Source of the DNA: Fictibacillus phosphorivorans | GTDB taxonomy: Bacteria; Bacillota; Bacilli; Bacillales; Fictibacillaceae | Direction of reading: 5' to 3' | Length of the DNA: 64,000 nucleotides | Assembly: GCF_001619875.1 (NCBI RefSeq) | Contig: NZ_LRFC01000038.1 | Coordinates: 248,001 to 312,000 of the forward strand | Shown: positions 33,463 to 42,238 of the stretch, piece after piece | Layout of the letters: each line of letters begins with the position of its first letter | Numbering within the stretch: the stretch's first letter is position 1 | Notes under the pieces: model-generated | What the model saw: only the letters and a program-made list of their open reading frames with translations | What the model was told of the DNA's origin: nothing | The model's database searches: none | Position numbers and translations under genes: made by a program

Positions 33463-33580
33463 GTCGAGGATTGTAGACTCGTGGATAAATGGACAAAATT
33501 TTTGGATTCAAGCCATAAACTCGTGGATTGAACGCTGTTTTTCGTGGATTGGACCTTATAATTTGTTGATTGAGTTGTCG
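33463..33580 (+). repeat. Phased array A6 (word TCGTGGATT)
   Basis: TGGAT begins at 33482, 33503, 33524 and 33545, and a decayed TTGAT at 33566; all steps are exactly 21. Leader TGTCGAGGATTGTAGAC (33463-33479) identical to A3 and A4. It lies after the glpD terminator and before the convergent DUF1722 gene. Confidence 0.85.
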
Positions 33581-33644
33581 CAATACCCACCACCGTATTG
33601 CGAAAGGACAGTTTCGCTCACCAAAATGGTCCCTATTTAAGCTA

Positions 33645-33683
33645 AAACAAAAGGATGCTCCCATGCAAAACGGGGAGCATCCT
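33645..33683 (-). terminator. Terminator of the DUF1722 gene
   Basis: On the minus strand AAGGATGCTCCCC pairs with GGGAGCATCCTT and is followed by TTTGTTTT. Confidence 0.8.
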
Positions 33684-34081
33684 TAATTTTTAATAAAAGT
33701 TGATCGCGATAAGTAGTCTGATGGATATTTTTGCAGCAAAAAGTGCAAAAATAGATTGATTTCATATGGAACTTCATCAAAATTATCATCATCAGATTTT
33801 CGCAACGTTTCTACTAACTCAAAAAAGTGTATTTTATCAGATTCATCTGCCGATTTCTTGAAATAACCCCAAACATGCTCGAGAGTGTTGCATAAAGCAC
33901 GCCTATCAAAAGGCTTCTTCTTCAAATCGGCAATCATCACCATGATCTCATGGTAATCGGCATCAGTTTCAGCATCTCTCATTAAATGTTGAACCTCTTT
34001 ATAAAAGTTATAGCCTTTTGCCATCACCGTGTACTTTTCACTTGCCCAAAGCAATTCGGTCTCTTTTTTCAGGTGGTTCAC
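33683..34081 (-). CDS. DUF1722 (YbgA-like) protein
   Basis: 132 residues, a stand-alone DUF1722 domain. Landmarks: LWASEKYTVMAKGYNFYKEV (family: lahspkhYrelg), LCNTLEHVWGYFKK and LLQKYPSDYLSRSTF. In other bacteria this domain is fused to DUF523 and occurs near photolyase genes; its role is unknown. GTG 34081 is only two bases from an AAAGG, so the start is uncertain; no better one is visible. Monocistronic and convergent with glpD. Confidence 0.8.
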   Translation of the reverse strand: MNHLKKETELLWASEKYTVMAKGYNFYKEVQHLMRDAETDADYHEIMVMIADLKKKPFDRRALCNTLEHVWGYFKKSADESDKIHFFELVETLRKSDDDNFDEVPYEINLFLHFLLQKYPSDYLSRSTFIKN

Positions 34082-34104
34082 ATCCTTTGTATATCGAAAT
34101 ATGA

Positions 34105-34302
34105 TTAAATAAAGATGTACAGAGCAAGTGCAATAATGGATACGAGTATGACAACTGCATAAATAGCAGTCAATCGAATCAAGTTTTGTTTTGTTGAGCT
34201 GCCGTATTTTTCGTCCTGCGTTCTAGAAATCATGATCGTACCGACTAGACCGGCGATCGAGATCACAACGATCAAGAAATAAGCGATCCACCATATATCC
34301 AT
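34105..34302 (-). CDS. Small two-helix membrane protein
   Basis: 65 residues: hydrophobic helix 5-25, a short polar loop SRTQDEKYGSSTKQNLIRLT, hydrophobic helix 46-65. ATG 34302 follows AAGGGGAGA with ideal spacing. The pattern resembles short Bacillus proteins that automatic pipelines label 'BshB3, potential contributor to bacillithiol synthesis', but I cannot confirm that from sequence alone. It lies 23 bases upstream of the DUF1722 gene and is probably cotranscribed. Confidence 0.7.
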   Translation of the reverse strand: MDIWWIAYFLIVVISIAGLVGTIMISRTQDEKYGSSTKQNLIRLTAIYAVVILVSIIALALYIFI

Positions 34303-34420
34303 TTCAAATCTCCCCTTTTCCCTATCATACAGCTAACTTTCTATACGCTACATGCAAAAAATTTACAGGATTATGAACATTTCTATAGAAAAATAAGAAG
34401 GAGACAATTATATAGTAGAG

Positions 34421-34471
34421 ATTCCATATGTGAAGAAGCACATCGACACAAAATATGGAATTTGCTATAAT
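34421..34471 (+). promoter_or_regulatory. nuo operon promoter with inverted repeat
   Basis: -35 TCGACA (34443-34448), 17-base spacer, extended -10 TGCTATAAT (34463-34471). A perfect nine-base inverted repeat, ATTCCATAT (34421-34429) and ATATGGAAT (34453-34461), brackets the -35 box, one arm upstream and one in the spacer, a layout suited to a repressor or activator site. No regulator gene is adjacent. Confidence 0.72.
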
Positions 34472-34521
34472 TAAAGCGGTTACAGAATTTATAAAATTCT
34501 GAAGATTAGGGGGTAGTCAGA

Positions 34522-34896
34522 ATGGATTTTTATCATCTGTATCAAAACAATTACCTCATTGTGGCTGTATTTTTATTCTTAGGGGTCCTGTTGCCGGTGG
34601 TCGCATTGACTGCAGGCCGTTTGTTGCGTCCTTATAAACCATCAGCAGAAAAATACACCACGTACGAAAGCGGAATCGAGCCTTTTCACCAAAGCTGGGT
34701 TCAATACAATGTCCGCTATTATTTGTTTGGGCTTATGTTTGTTATTTTTGATGTTGAAACCGTATTTCTATATCCGTGGGCCGTTGCCTATGAAGAGCTA
34801 GGTGTGTTTGCCCTGATCGAGATGGGAATTTTCGTTGTTCTTTTAACGTTAGGTCTTGTATACGCTTGGAAAAAGAAGGTGCTTAAATGGACATAA
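34522..34896 (+). CDS. nuoA: NADH-quinone oxidoreductase subunit A
   Basis: 124-residue membrane subunit of complex I, three transmembrane helices, with [20 protein letters not shown] and [15 protein letters not shown], the family signatures around the quinone-site loop. First gene of an eleven-gene operon; ATG 34522 follows AGGGGG. Its end overlaps nuoB by ten bases. Confidence 0.97.
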   Translation: MDFYHLYQNNYLIVAVFLFLGVLLPVVALTAGRLLRPYKPSAEKYTTYESGIEPFHQSWVQYNVRYYLFGLMFVIFDVETVFLYPWAVAYEELGVFALIEMGIFVVLLTLGLVYAWKKKVLKWT

Positions 34897-35402
34897 AATG
34901 GGAGCTTACGGCTGAAGAACGCGCCGAACTAGATCGTAACGTATTCATGGTAACACTTGAACAAGTAAAAGCATGGGCCAGAAGCAACTCGCTATGGCCA
35001 TTAACCTTTGGACTCGCTTGCTGCGCCATTGAGATGATGGGTACAGGATCGTCACATTATGACCTAGACCGATTTGGAAGCATCTTTCGGACGTCACCGC
35101 GTCAATCCGATGTGATGATCGTTTCTGGAACGGTAACGAAAAAGATGGCACCTGTACTAAAAAGATTGTATGAGCAGATGCCGGAACCGAAATGGGTCAT
35201 TGCGATGGGGTCGTGCGCAACAGCTGGCGGGCCATACATCAAATCCTATGCGGTTGTAAAAGGTGTCGATCAAATCGTGCCTGTGGATGTGTACATACCA
35301 GGATGTCCACCTAACCCTGCTGCACTCATTTATGGCATCAACAAGCTTCAGGAAAAGATCCGTTTTGAAGCGAAGACCGGCAAGAAGGTGATGAGCGAAT
35401 GA
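34887..35402 (+). CDS. nuoB: NADH-quinone oxidoreductase subunit B
   Basis: 171-residue hydrophilic subunit carrying cluster N2, next to the quinone site. Cluster ligands: the CC pair in [11 protein letters not shown], Cys in [12 protein letters not shown] and Cys in [14 protein letters not shown] 34887; overlaps nuoA and nuoC. Confidence 0.97.
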   Translation: MDIKWELTAEERAELDRNVFMVTLEQVKAWARSNSLWPLTFGLACCAIEMMGTGSSHYDLDRFGSIFRTSPRQSDVMIVSGTVTKKMAPVLKRLYEQMPEPKWVIAMGSCATAGGPYIKSYAVVKGVDQIVPVDVYIPGCPPNPAALIYGINKLQEKIRFEAKTGKKVMSE

Positions 35403-36688
35403 CAGATAAGCAAAATGAATCCAACGAAGGATTATCAATAGAAGAACAAAAAAAGAAAGCAGCAGCTGAAGCGAAAGCAAAAGCACTTGAGCTCGCAAAA
35501 CAGCGTCAGGCTGAAAAAGCGAAACCTGTGGAATCGGCAGAACAACCAACAGCCGAACTAGAATTAACAAAAGAAGAGCTGAAGAAAAAAGCAGCCGCTG
35601 AAGCGAAAGCAAAAGCACTTGAGCTCGCAAAACAGCGTCAAGCTGAAAAAGCGAAAGCTGCCGAAACGGCAGAACCAACGACAACAGAACCAGAATTAAC
35701 AAAAGAAGAGCAGAAGAAAAAAGCGGCCGCTGAAGCGAAGGCAAAAGCACTGGAGCTCGCAAAACAACGTCAAGCTGAAAAAGCAGCAGAACCATCAGAC
35801 ACAACAGACGAAACTTCTGATGACCTAGCTAAACAAAAAGCACTCGCAGCCGCAAAAGCGAAGGCTGCCGCAGCAGCGAAAGCCAAAGCAGCAGCTGCCG
35901 CTAAAGCAAAACTAGCTAGAGAAGCAGGTGGCGACACTTCAGCACAACCCGCATCAGATGATGAAAAAGCGAAAGCTGCTGCAAAAGCAAAGGCAGCAGC
36001 CGCAGCGAAGGCAAAAGCAGCTGCCGCTGCCAAAGCAAAAGCTTTAAGAGAAGCGGGAGGAGATGCACCGTCTGAAACACCTGCAGGCGACGACGAAAAA
36101 GCAAAAGCGATTGCAGCCGCGAAAGCCAAAGCCGCTGCAGCAGCAAAAGCACGTGCCGCCGCAAATGCAAAAGGAGCTGCAGCTGAACCTGCTGCAGAAG
36201 AAAAACCATCACCAAACCAACCAATCCTCGATACCTACATAAAAGTCATCAAAGAACATCTAGGAGAAGATGTACTAGAAGATTCCTATATTAATAGGCT
36301 GTCTAAAGACGTGCCTACCTTAGTTGCAAAACCCGATACCTATTACAAAATCGCTGAGTTTTTAAAACATAACGATCAGCTTCGTTTTGACTATCTTTCA
36401 GAAATGCATGGCACAGATTTCGAAACACACTTTGAAGTATATAACCATCTGTATTCGTACGTGAATCGCCAGTCCGTCGCACTTAAAGTGAAAATAGACA
36501 GAACAAGTGCTACTACCCACTCTATTACCCCGTTATGGGAAGGTGCAAACTGGCCAGAGCGTGAAACATTTGACCTATTAGGTATTCATTTTGAGGGCCA
36601 TCCGAACTTATCGCGCATCATGCTTCCAGATGATTGGGTAGGTCATCCGCTTAGAAAAGATTACGAACCGCATGACGTGGAGGTGTAG
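35399..36688 (+). CDS. nuoC: NADH-quinone oxidoreductase subunit C with long Ala/Lys-rich N-terminus
   Basis: 429 residues. Only the last ~150 (from about 275) are the 30-kDa complex I domain, ending in [20 protein letters not shown] and LRKDYEP. The first ~270 are repeats: three copies of a 24-residue block ([17 protein letters not shown]..., residues 18-41, 62-85, 106-129; period 44) and three of a [19 protein letters not shown] block ending in REAGGD or a related sequence (about 149-270). This is a predicted long charged helix or coil, low complexity, of unknown role. ATGA overlap with nuoB. In NuoC of most bacteria this region is absent; shorter charged extensions occur in other Bacillaceae. 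Confidence 0.95.
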   Translation: MTDKQNESNEGLSIEEQKKKAAAEAKAKALELAKQRQAEKAKPVESAEQPTAELELTKEELKKKAAAEAKAKALELAKQRQAEKAKAAETAEPTTTEPELTKEEQKKKAAAEAKAKALELAKQRQAEKAAEPSDTTDETSDDLAKQKALAAAKAKAAAAAKAKAAAAAKAKLAREAGGDTSAQPASDDEKAKAAAKAKAAAAAKAKAAAAAKAKALREAGGDAPSETPAGDDEKAKAIAAAKAKAAAAAKARAAANAKGAAAEPAAEEKPSPNQPILDTYIKVIKEHLGEDVLEDSYINRLSKDVPTLVAKPDTYYKIAEFLKHNDQLRFDYLSEMHGTDFETHFEVYNHLYSYVNRQSVALKVKIDRTSATTHSITPLWEGANWPERETFDLLGIHFEGHPNLSRIMLPDDWVGHPLRKDYEPHDVEV

Positions 36689-36691
36689 ACA

Positions 36692-37792
36692 TTGATCAGA
36701 ACAGAAGAGATGCTCCTCAACGTTGGACCTCAGCATCCGAGTACACACGGCGTGTTCCGGATCGTGCTGAAAATTGACGGAGAAACCATCATCGAAGCAA
36801 CACCGGTTATCGGCTACCTCCATAGAGGTACGGAAAAGCTAGCGGAAAACCTTCAGTATACCCAGATCATTCCGTACACCGACCGAATGGATTACCTAGC
36901 GGCTATGACAAACAACTATGTGATCTGTCACGCGGTTGAAACGATGATGAGCCTTGAGATTCCTGAACGAGCGGAGTATTTGCGTGTAATCGTGATGGAG
37001 CTCGGCCGAATTGCGAGCCATCTCGTATGGTTCGGTACCTATCTCTTGGATATTGGGGCGATGAGTCCTTTCCTATATGCTTTTCGTGAACGTGAAGCGA
37101 TCATCAATATGTTGAACGAGATTTGCGGAGCACGCCTTACGTTTAACTACATGCGTGTAGGCGGTGTGAAATGGGATGCGCCAGATGGCTGGATCGAGAA
37201 GGTCCGAGATTTTGTTCCGTATATGAGAGAAGAGCTCGCAGGTTATCACGACCTTGTTACAGGAAACGAAATTTTCTTAAACCGTGTAAAAGGAATCGGT
37301 TTTTACACAAAAGAAGAAGCACTGAACTATAGTTTGAGCGGAGCAAACTTAAGATGCACGGGTACCAATTGGGATCTAAGAAAAGATGAACCCTATTCCA
37401 TCTATGAACGATTCGATTTTGATATTCCGGTCTTTCATACTGGTGATGCATGGGCGCGCTATCAGTGCCGCATGCAGGAAATTGAAGAATCACTCAAGAT
37501 TTTAGAACAAGCGGTGGAACAGTTTCCGGCAGAAGGTCCAGTGATGGCAAAAGTGCCAAGGATCATCAAGCCACCTAAAGGAGAAGCGTTTGTACGTATT
37601 GAGTCTCCACGTGGAGAAATCGGATGCTATATTGCATCAGAAGGAAAAAAAGAACCTTACCGCCTAAAGTTCCGCAGGCCCTCTTTTTATAACCTTCAGA
37701 TTCTGCCAAAGCTTTTAGTCGGTGAAAACATCTCCAACTTGATTACCATCTTAGGCGGGATTGATATTGTTCTCGGGGAGGTTGATGGCTGA
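36692..37792 (+). CDS. nuoD: NADH-quinone oxidoreductase subunit D
   Basis: 366-residue 49-kDa subunit forming the quinone pocket with NuoB. LLNVGPQHPSTHGVFRIVL at the N-terminus, GYLHRGTEKLAE, and C-terminal LGGIDIVLGEVDG. Start TTG 36692 with GGAGGTG six bases before. One base overlap with nuoH. Confidence 0.97.
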   Translation: MIRTEEMLLNVGPQHPSTHGVFRIVLKIDGETIIEATPVIGYLHRGTEKLAENLQYTQIIPYTDRMDYLAAMTNNYVICHAVETMMSLEIPERAEYLRVIVMELGRIASHLVWFGTYLLDIGAMSPFLYAFREREAIINMLNEICGARLTFNYMRVGGVKWDAPDGWIEKVRDFVPYMREELAGYHDLVTGNEIFLNRVKGIGFYTKEEALNYSLSGANLRCTGTNWDLRKDEPYSIYERFDFDIPVFHTGDAWARYQCRMQEIEESLKILEQAVEQFPAEGPVMAKVPRIIKPPKGEAFVRIESPRGEIGCYIASEGKKEPYRLKFRRPSFYNLQILPKLLVGENISNLITILGGIDIVLGEVDG

Positions 37793-38790
37793 TGGAGGAT
37801 CTTTTATACGCCCAGCCAGGCTGGACACATGTGGCCATTTTCTTTGCGCTCGGTGCAGCACTGCTCATGACCGTGCTAGGCTTCGTAACATACGCGATCT
37901 TAGCAGAGCGAAAAGTGCTCGGATTTATGCAGATGCGCACAGGACCGAACCGGGTTGGAGGACGATTTGGACTTCTTCAGACCGTTGCTGATGTTTTTAA
38001 ACTTTTAATAAAAGAAGATACGATCCCGAAGCTTGCTGACCGACCGCTCTTCATATTGGCGCCGGTTATCGCGTTCGCGCCAGCGTTCATGGTGCTCGCG
38101 ACGATTCCGTTCTCGGAAAATTTGCAGTTTGCTGACCTTAGTGTCGGCCTTCTGTATTACGTGGCTGTTTCAGGGCTCTCAACGATCGGCATCTTGATGG
38201 GCGGCTGGGCATCTAATAATAAGTACTCGCTGCTTGGCGGCATGCGTGCTGCAGCGCAGATGATTTCATACGAAATTCCGCTTGTCATCTCGGTAGTCGG
38301 GGTTATCCTATTTGCCGGAAGCCTGAACTTAAACGACATCGTGAGAGGACAAGAAAATATCGCATACATCTTTTTAACGCCGATCGGATTTTTCGTATTC
38401 TTGATCTCCTCGATCGCCGAGTTAAACCGTACGCCGTTCGACTTGCCAGAAGCAGAGTCAGAGCTCGTTGCCGGTTATCACGTTGAGTACTCAGGGTTTC
38501 GCTGGGCGTTCTTCATGCTAACAGAGTATGTGTATCTGTTTGCGATGGCGTCGCTCACAACCGTTCTGTTCCTAGGAGGCTGGAACCCGATTCCGTTTTT
38601 AGGTTTCATACCAGGAGCCTTGTGGTTTGGCGTTAAATTTAGCATCGTCGTGTTTTTCATGATCTGGATTCGCGGAACTCTTCCGCGCCTCCGCGCCGAT
38701 CAGCTGATGGGCTTCGCCTGGAAAGTCCTGCTGCCGCTAGCCTTGCTGAACATTTTCGTAAGTGCAGCAGTTAAGGAACTTTTCTTATAA
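37792..38790 (+). CDS. nuoH: NADH-quinone oxidoreductase subunit H
   Basis: 332-residue membrane subunit (ND1 type) beside the quinone channel. LAERKVLGFMQMRTGPNRVG and ELNRTPFDLPEAESELVAGY are the two ND1 signatures. Followed by 321 bases containing a dispersed repeat before nuoI, so coupling to the next gene is broken here. Confidence 0.97.
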   Translation: MEDLLYAQPGWTHVAIFFALGAALLMTVLGFVTYAILAERKVLGFMQMRTGPNRVGGRFGLLQTVADVFKLLIKEDTIPKLADRPLFILAPVIAFAPAFMVLATIPFSENLQFADLSVGLLYYVAVSGLSTIGILMGGWASNNKYSLLGGMRAAAQMISYEIPLVISVVGVILFAGSLNLNDIVRGQENIAYIFLTPIGFFVFLISSIAELNRTPFDLPEAESELVAGYHVEYSGFRWAFFMLTEYVYLFAMASLTTVLFLGGWNPIPFLGFIPGALWFGVKFSIVVFFMIWIRGTLPRLRADQLMGFAWKVLLPLALLNIFVSAAVKELFL

Positions 38791-38872
38791 AACGGTCTTT
38801 AGATATTGCTTACTATATAAAGGTAAAGGTGATTGAGGCAAATTTCCTTACAATCAAGGTTTTGTCTATAAC

Positions 38873-39037
38873 TTCATTGACTAGTTGATTGGAGTGCAAG
38901 GTGCGAGACTCCTGCGGGACTGGCGGTCAGGTGAGACACTTAAGAGTGAAACGTCCGAATGTGGCTCACCGCCTGCCCCGCGGAAAGCGAGCACCTGGAG
39001 CGGAGATCAACACTTTCACAAACGACAAAGCACAATC
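38873..39037 (+). repeat. GC-rich dispersed palindromic repeat, copy 2, inside the nuo operon
   Basis: About 165 bp matching copy 1 (6218-6381) along its whole length with scattered substitutions; same landmarks (CGAGACTCCTGCGGGAC, AGGTGAGACACTTA, GTGGCTCACCGCCTGCCC, GCGGAAAGCGAG). Its strong hairpin sits between nuoH and nuoI. Flanks on both sides (38791-38872 and 39038-39111) hold no gene. Confidence 0.87.
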
Positions 39038-39111
39038 ACTTTAAAAATGTTTTTACAACAAATAAAGCTCAATCAATAGAAAGACCAACGCATAAGGAGC
39101 GTGATCTCAGG

Positions 39112-39531
39112 ATGAAAGGTCTTGTAAAAGGTTTAAGCTATACGGTCAAAAACCTGACAAAGCAAAACGTCACGACAAGCTATCCAGACGTGCCAATCCA
39201 GATGCCTGACCGTTTCCGAGGCATCCAAAAGTTTTACCCAGAAAAGTGTATCGTGTGCAACCAATGCGCACAGATCTGCCCGACCGACTGCATCCAGTTA
39301 ACAGGGAAGCCACATCCTGATCCTGCAAAAAAAGGGAAAATCATCGATACGTACGACATTAATTTTGAAATCTGCATCTTGTGCGATTTGTGTACAGAAG
39401 TTTGTCCGACTGAAGCGATCGTCATGACCAATCAGTTTGAGCTTGCGGAATACAGCCGGGATGAGCTTTTCAAAAACCTCGAGTGGCTCGATGAAAACGA
39501 TGAGAATGTCAGAAAGGAGAACAAAGCATGA
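39112..39531 (+). CDS. nuoI: NADH-quinone oxidoreductase subunit I
   Basis: 139-residue ferredoxin-like subunit with two [4Fe-4S] clusters: CIVCNQCAQICP and CILCDLCTEVCP. ATG 39112 is chosen, with AAGGAG twelve bases upstream (rather long); the frame is open into the dispersed repeat but that part has no family resemblance. ATGA overlap with nuoJ. Confidence 0.95.
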   Translation: MKGLVKGLSYTVKNLTKQNVTTSYPDVPIQMPDRFRGIQKFYPEKCIVCNQCAQICPTDCIQLTGKPHPDPAKKGKIIDTYDINFEICILCDLCTEVCPTEAIVMTNQFELAEYSRDELFKNLEWLDENDENVRKENKA

Positions 39532-40040
39532 CCGGTGAAATGATCGCTTTTTTCTTTCTTGCCCTAACAGCCATTGCCGGCGGTGTTCTTCTTATTAACC
39601 TAACAAATGTCGTACACATGGTTGTTGCCCTTATCTTTACGTTTATTGCCATTGCCGGTATTTACGTTACACTATCGGCCGAGTTCGTTGCCGTCGTACA
39701 AGTGCTCATTTATTCAGGAGCGATTACGATTATCATGCTGTTCGGAATCATGCTGACCCGTCACCAGGAAAAAGAAAAGAAGCTCCCTCGTTTAAAGGTC
39801 ATCTTAACAGGGCTTGCGATTGGTCTTTTCTTTCTGATCATGTACGGCAAGATCAAAGACCTTGATTTTGGACAGCAGAACGCAGAACTTCATATCGATA
39901 ACACGAAAAAGATCGGGATCGAACTGTATTCTCATTATGTTATTCCGTTTGAGCTAACATCTGTGCTGCTGCTCGTCGCATTGATTGGTTCGATTATCCT
40001 TGCCAAACGGGATGACGATGAAAAGGAGGCAAAAAAATGA
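39528..40040 (+). CDS. nuoJ: NADH-quinone oxidoreductase subunit J
   Basis: 170-residue membrane subunit with five hydrophobic helices, including [20 protein letters not shown] and [20 protein letters not shown] (the ND6-type helix with the pi-bulge region). Overlaps nuoI and nuoK by four bases each. Confidence 0.95.
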   Translation: MTGEMIAFFFLALTAIAGGVLLINLTNVVHMVVALIFTFIAIAGIYVTLSAEFVAVVQVLIYSGAITIIMLFGIMLTRHQEKEKKLPRLKVILTGLAIGLFFLIMYGKIKDLDFGQQNAELHIDNTKKIGIELYSHYVIPFELTSVLLLVALIGSIILAKRDDDEKEAKK

Positions 40041-40351
40041 GCTCTATTCCATTAGCAGCTTACTTGATGCTTGCCTTGATCCTTTTTTGCATCGGCTTGT
40101 TTGGTGCACTAACAAAGCGAAATGCGGTAATTGTACTCATTTCTATTGAATTGATGCTGAATGCCGTAAATATAAACTTGGTTGCTTTTGCTAAATACTC
40201 AATCAACCCTGGGCTTACTGGTCAAATTTTCTCGCTGTTTACCATAACGGTGGCCGCAGCAGAAGCGGCAGTCGGACTTGCGATTCTCATTGCACTATAC
40301 CGCAACAGACAGACGGTAAATGTGGATGAGATGGACACGATGAAGCGATAA
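40037..40351 (+). CDS. nuoK: NADH-quinone oxidoreductase subunit K
   Basis: 104-residue membrane subunit (ND4L type), three helices with the proton-path Glu in [18 protein letters not shown] and in [13 protein letters not shown]. Overlaps nuoJ; eighteen bases before nuoL. Confidence 0.96.
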   Translation: MSSIPLAAYLMLALILFCIGLFGALTKRNAVIVLISIELMLNAVNINLVAFAKYSINPGLTGQIFSLFTITVAAAEAAVGLAILIALYRNRQTVNVDEMDTMKR

Positions 40352-40369
40352 GGAAGGAGATGGACGATC

Positions 40370-42238
40370 ATGTTGCAGAGTAGTTGGCTTATACCGTTGT
40401 TCCCGCTTTTATCCTTCATTTTATTGCTCATTTTGAGAAAATCAAAAAGTGAGAGCACTGCTTGGATCGGGGTGCTGTTAACTGGAATTTCGCTCGTGTT
40501 GTCTGTTGGGGTATGGCTTGCGGTATGGCAAGGTGACTTCATTAAAGTAGAAGGCACTTGGTTTCAAATCGGTGAGCGCGCCATCACCATGGGCTATGAA
40601 GTAAATCCGCTTAATGCACTCATGCTTGTTATCGTGTCACTTGTTAGTTTTCTTGTGCATCTGTACTCAAAAGGGTACATGCATGGTGATGAACGGTTTC
40701 CTGTATTTTTTGCGTATTTAGGATTGTTCTCGTTTGCAATGCTCGGACTCGTTCTTTCTCCGAATCTATTACAGCTCTATATGTTTTGGGAGCTGGTAGG
40801 GCTAGGCTCATTTCTATTAATCGGGTTCTATTATTTTAAGCCTGAAGCGAAAGCCGCTGCAAAAAAAGCTTTCGTGATGACCCGGATTGGGGACGTTGGT
40901 CTGTTTATCGGAATGGTTTTACTATTTTGGCAGGTTGGCAGTTTTGAATATGACGAGATTTTTGCTTCTGTAAAAAATGGTGATATCTCATCAGGCATGC
41001 TGACACTTACAGCTCTATGTATCTTTGTTGGAGCGATCGGTAAATCTGGTCAGCTTCCGCTTCATACGTGGCTGCCTGACGCGATGGAAGGTCCGACACC
41101 TGTTTCGGCACTGATCCATGCGGCTACGATGGTAGCGGCAGGGGTTTATTTGGTCGCTGCGATGTACCCGCTCTTTCAAGCATCTGAAACAGCGTTAACG
41201 GTTGTGGCTGTTGTAGGCGGAGTGACTGCCATTTTTGCGGCGTCAATCGGTCTCATGCAAAAAGACATCAAACGCGTTTTAGCGTATTCAACCGTCAGCC
41301 AGTTAGGGTACATGATGCTCGCACTCGGTGCCTCAGGCTATGTGGCTGGCATCTTCCACTTAACCACACATGCATTCTTTAAAGCACTGCTGTTTCTAGC
41401 AGCTGGAAGTGTGATACATGCTGTACATACACAAAACATCGAAGAGATGGGCGGGCTTTGGAAAAAGCTTCGCGTGACAGGACCGCTCTTTTTGATCGGT
41501 GCACTTGCCATTTCAGGTGTTCCATTGTTATCCGGATTCTTTTCAAAAGACGAAATCCTAGCAAGCACGTATGCCGATGGAAAGTACGGACTGTTTTGGC
41601 TCGCAGTCGTTGCTGCGTTCATGACGGCGTTCTATATGTTCCGCTTATTTTTCCTTGTGTTTACAGGAAAACCGCGCGGCGATCAGAGTGGTGTGCATGA
41701 ATCACCAGGTGTGATGACACTGCCGATGATCGTCCTAGGTGTTTTGGCAGTTGTTGCGGGTTATCTGAACACAACATGGTTCGGCACTTTTTTATCTGAT
41801 TACTTGGCACGAGGTCCTGTTGAACTGCCGCATGCCGAGCATCACGGGCCAGGATGGATCCCGATCGTCGCAACAGCGGCATCTCTTTTAGGAATTGCTC
41901 TCGCTTATCTGATCTATCGAAGAGGGGCATTATCTCGAGACTGGATGACGCGCTCATTGCCAGGTCTCAGCGATGTGATCTACAACAAGTGGTACGTTGA
42001 TGAAGGGTATGACGCCACTTTTGTAAAAGGAACGAAGGGCTTGAGCAAGCTAGGGATTTTATTTGATAAATATGTAGTCGACGGACTTGTTGCGGCTGTT
42101 GTGAGTGGCGTGCAAGGATTAAGCAAGATCGGCTCAAGGCTTCAAAACGGCCAGGTTCAATCCTATGGAACGTTCGCTATCTTTGGCATCGTCATTCTTT
42201 TGCTGATCGTCGCATTAACAGGGGGGTATTTCTCATGA
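40370..42238 (+). CDS. nuoL: NADH-quinone oxidoreductase subunit L
   Basis: 622-residue antiporter-like proton pump subunit, about sixteen transmembrane helices plus the C-terminal lateral helix. Core motifs FWELVGLGSFLLIGFYY, GAIGKSGQLPLHTWLPDAM (pump lysine) and HLTTHAFFKALLFLAAGSVI. ATG 40370 after AAGGAGATGG. ATGA overlap with nuoM. Confidence 0.97.
   Translation: MLQSSWLIPLFPLLSFILLLILRKSKSESTAWIGVLLTGISLVLSVGVWLAVWQGDFIKVEGTWFQIGERAITMGYEVNPLNALMLVIVSLVSFLVHLYSKGYMHGDERFPVFFAYLGLFSFAMLGLVLSPNLLQLYMFWELVGLGSFLLIGFYYFKPEAKAAAKKAFVMTRIGDVGLFIGMVLLFWQVGSFEYDEIFASVKNGDISSGMLTLTALCIFVGAIGKSGQLPLHTWLPDAMEGPTPVSALIHAATMVAAGVYLVAAMYPLFQASETALTVVAVVGGVTAIFAASIGLMQKDIKRVLAYSTVSQLGYMMLALGASGYVAGIFHLTTHAFFKALLFLAAGSVIHAVHTQNIEEMGGLWKKLRVTGPLFLIGALAISGVPLLSGFFSKDEILASTYADGKYGLFWLAVVAAFMTAFYMFRLFFLVFTGKPRGDQSGVHESPGVMTLPMIVLGVLAVVAGYLNTTWFGTFLSDYLARGPVELPHAEHHGPGWIPIVATAASLLGIALAYLIYRRGALSRDWMTRSLPGLSDVIYNKWYVDEGYDATFVKGTKGLSKLGILFDKYVVDGLVAAVVSGVQGLSKIGSRLQNGQVQSYGTFAIFGIVILLLIVALTGGYFS

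Noticed and set aside
35157-36224. Leftward open frames opposite nuoB-nuoC
   Set aside because: They mirror the Ala/Lys-rich repeat codons of nuoC; low-complexity translations without a start site or family resemblance.
38959-39111. N-terminal extension of nuoI into the dispersed repeat
   Set aside because: The frame is open but the added residues derive from the repeat, which also occurs at two other places without nuoI; NuoI normally begins near MKGLVKGL.
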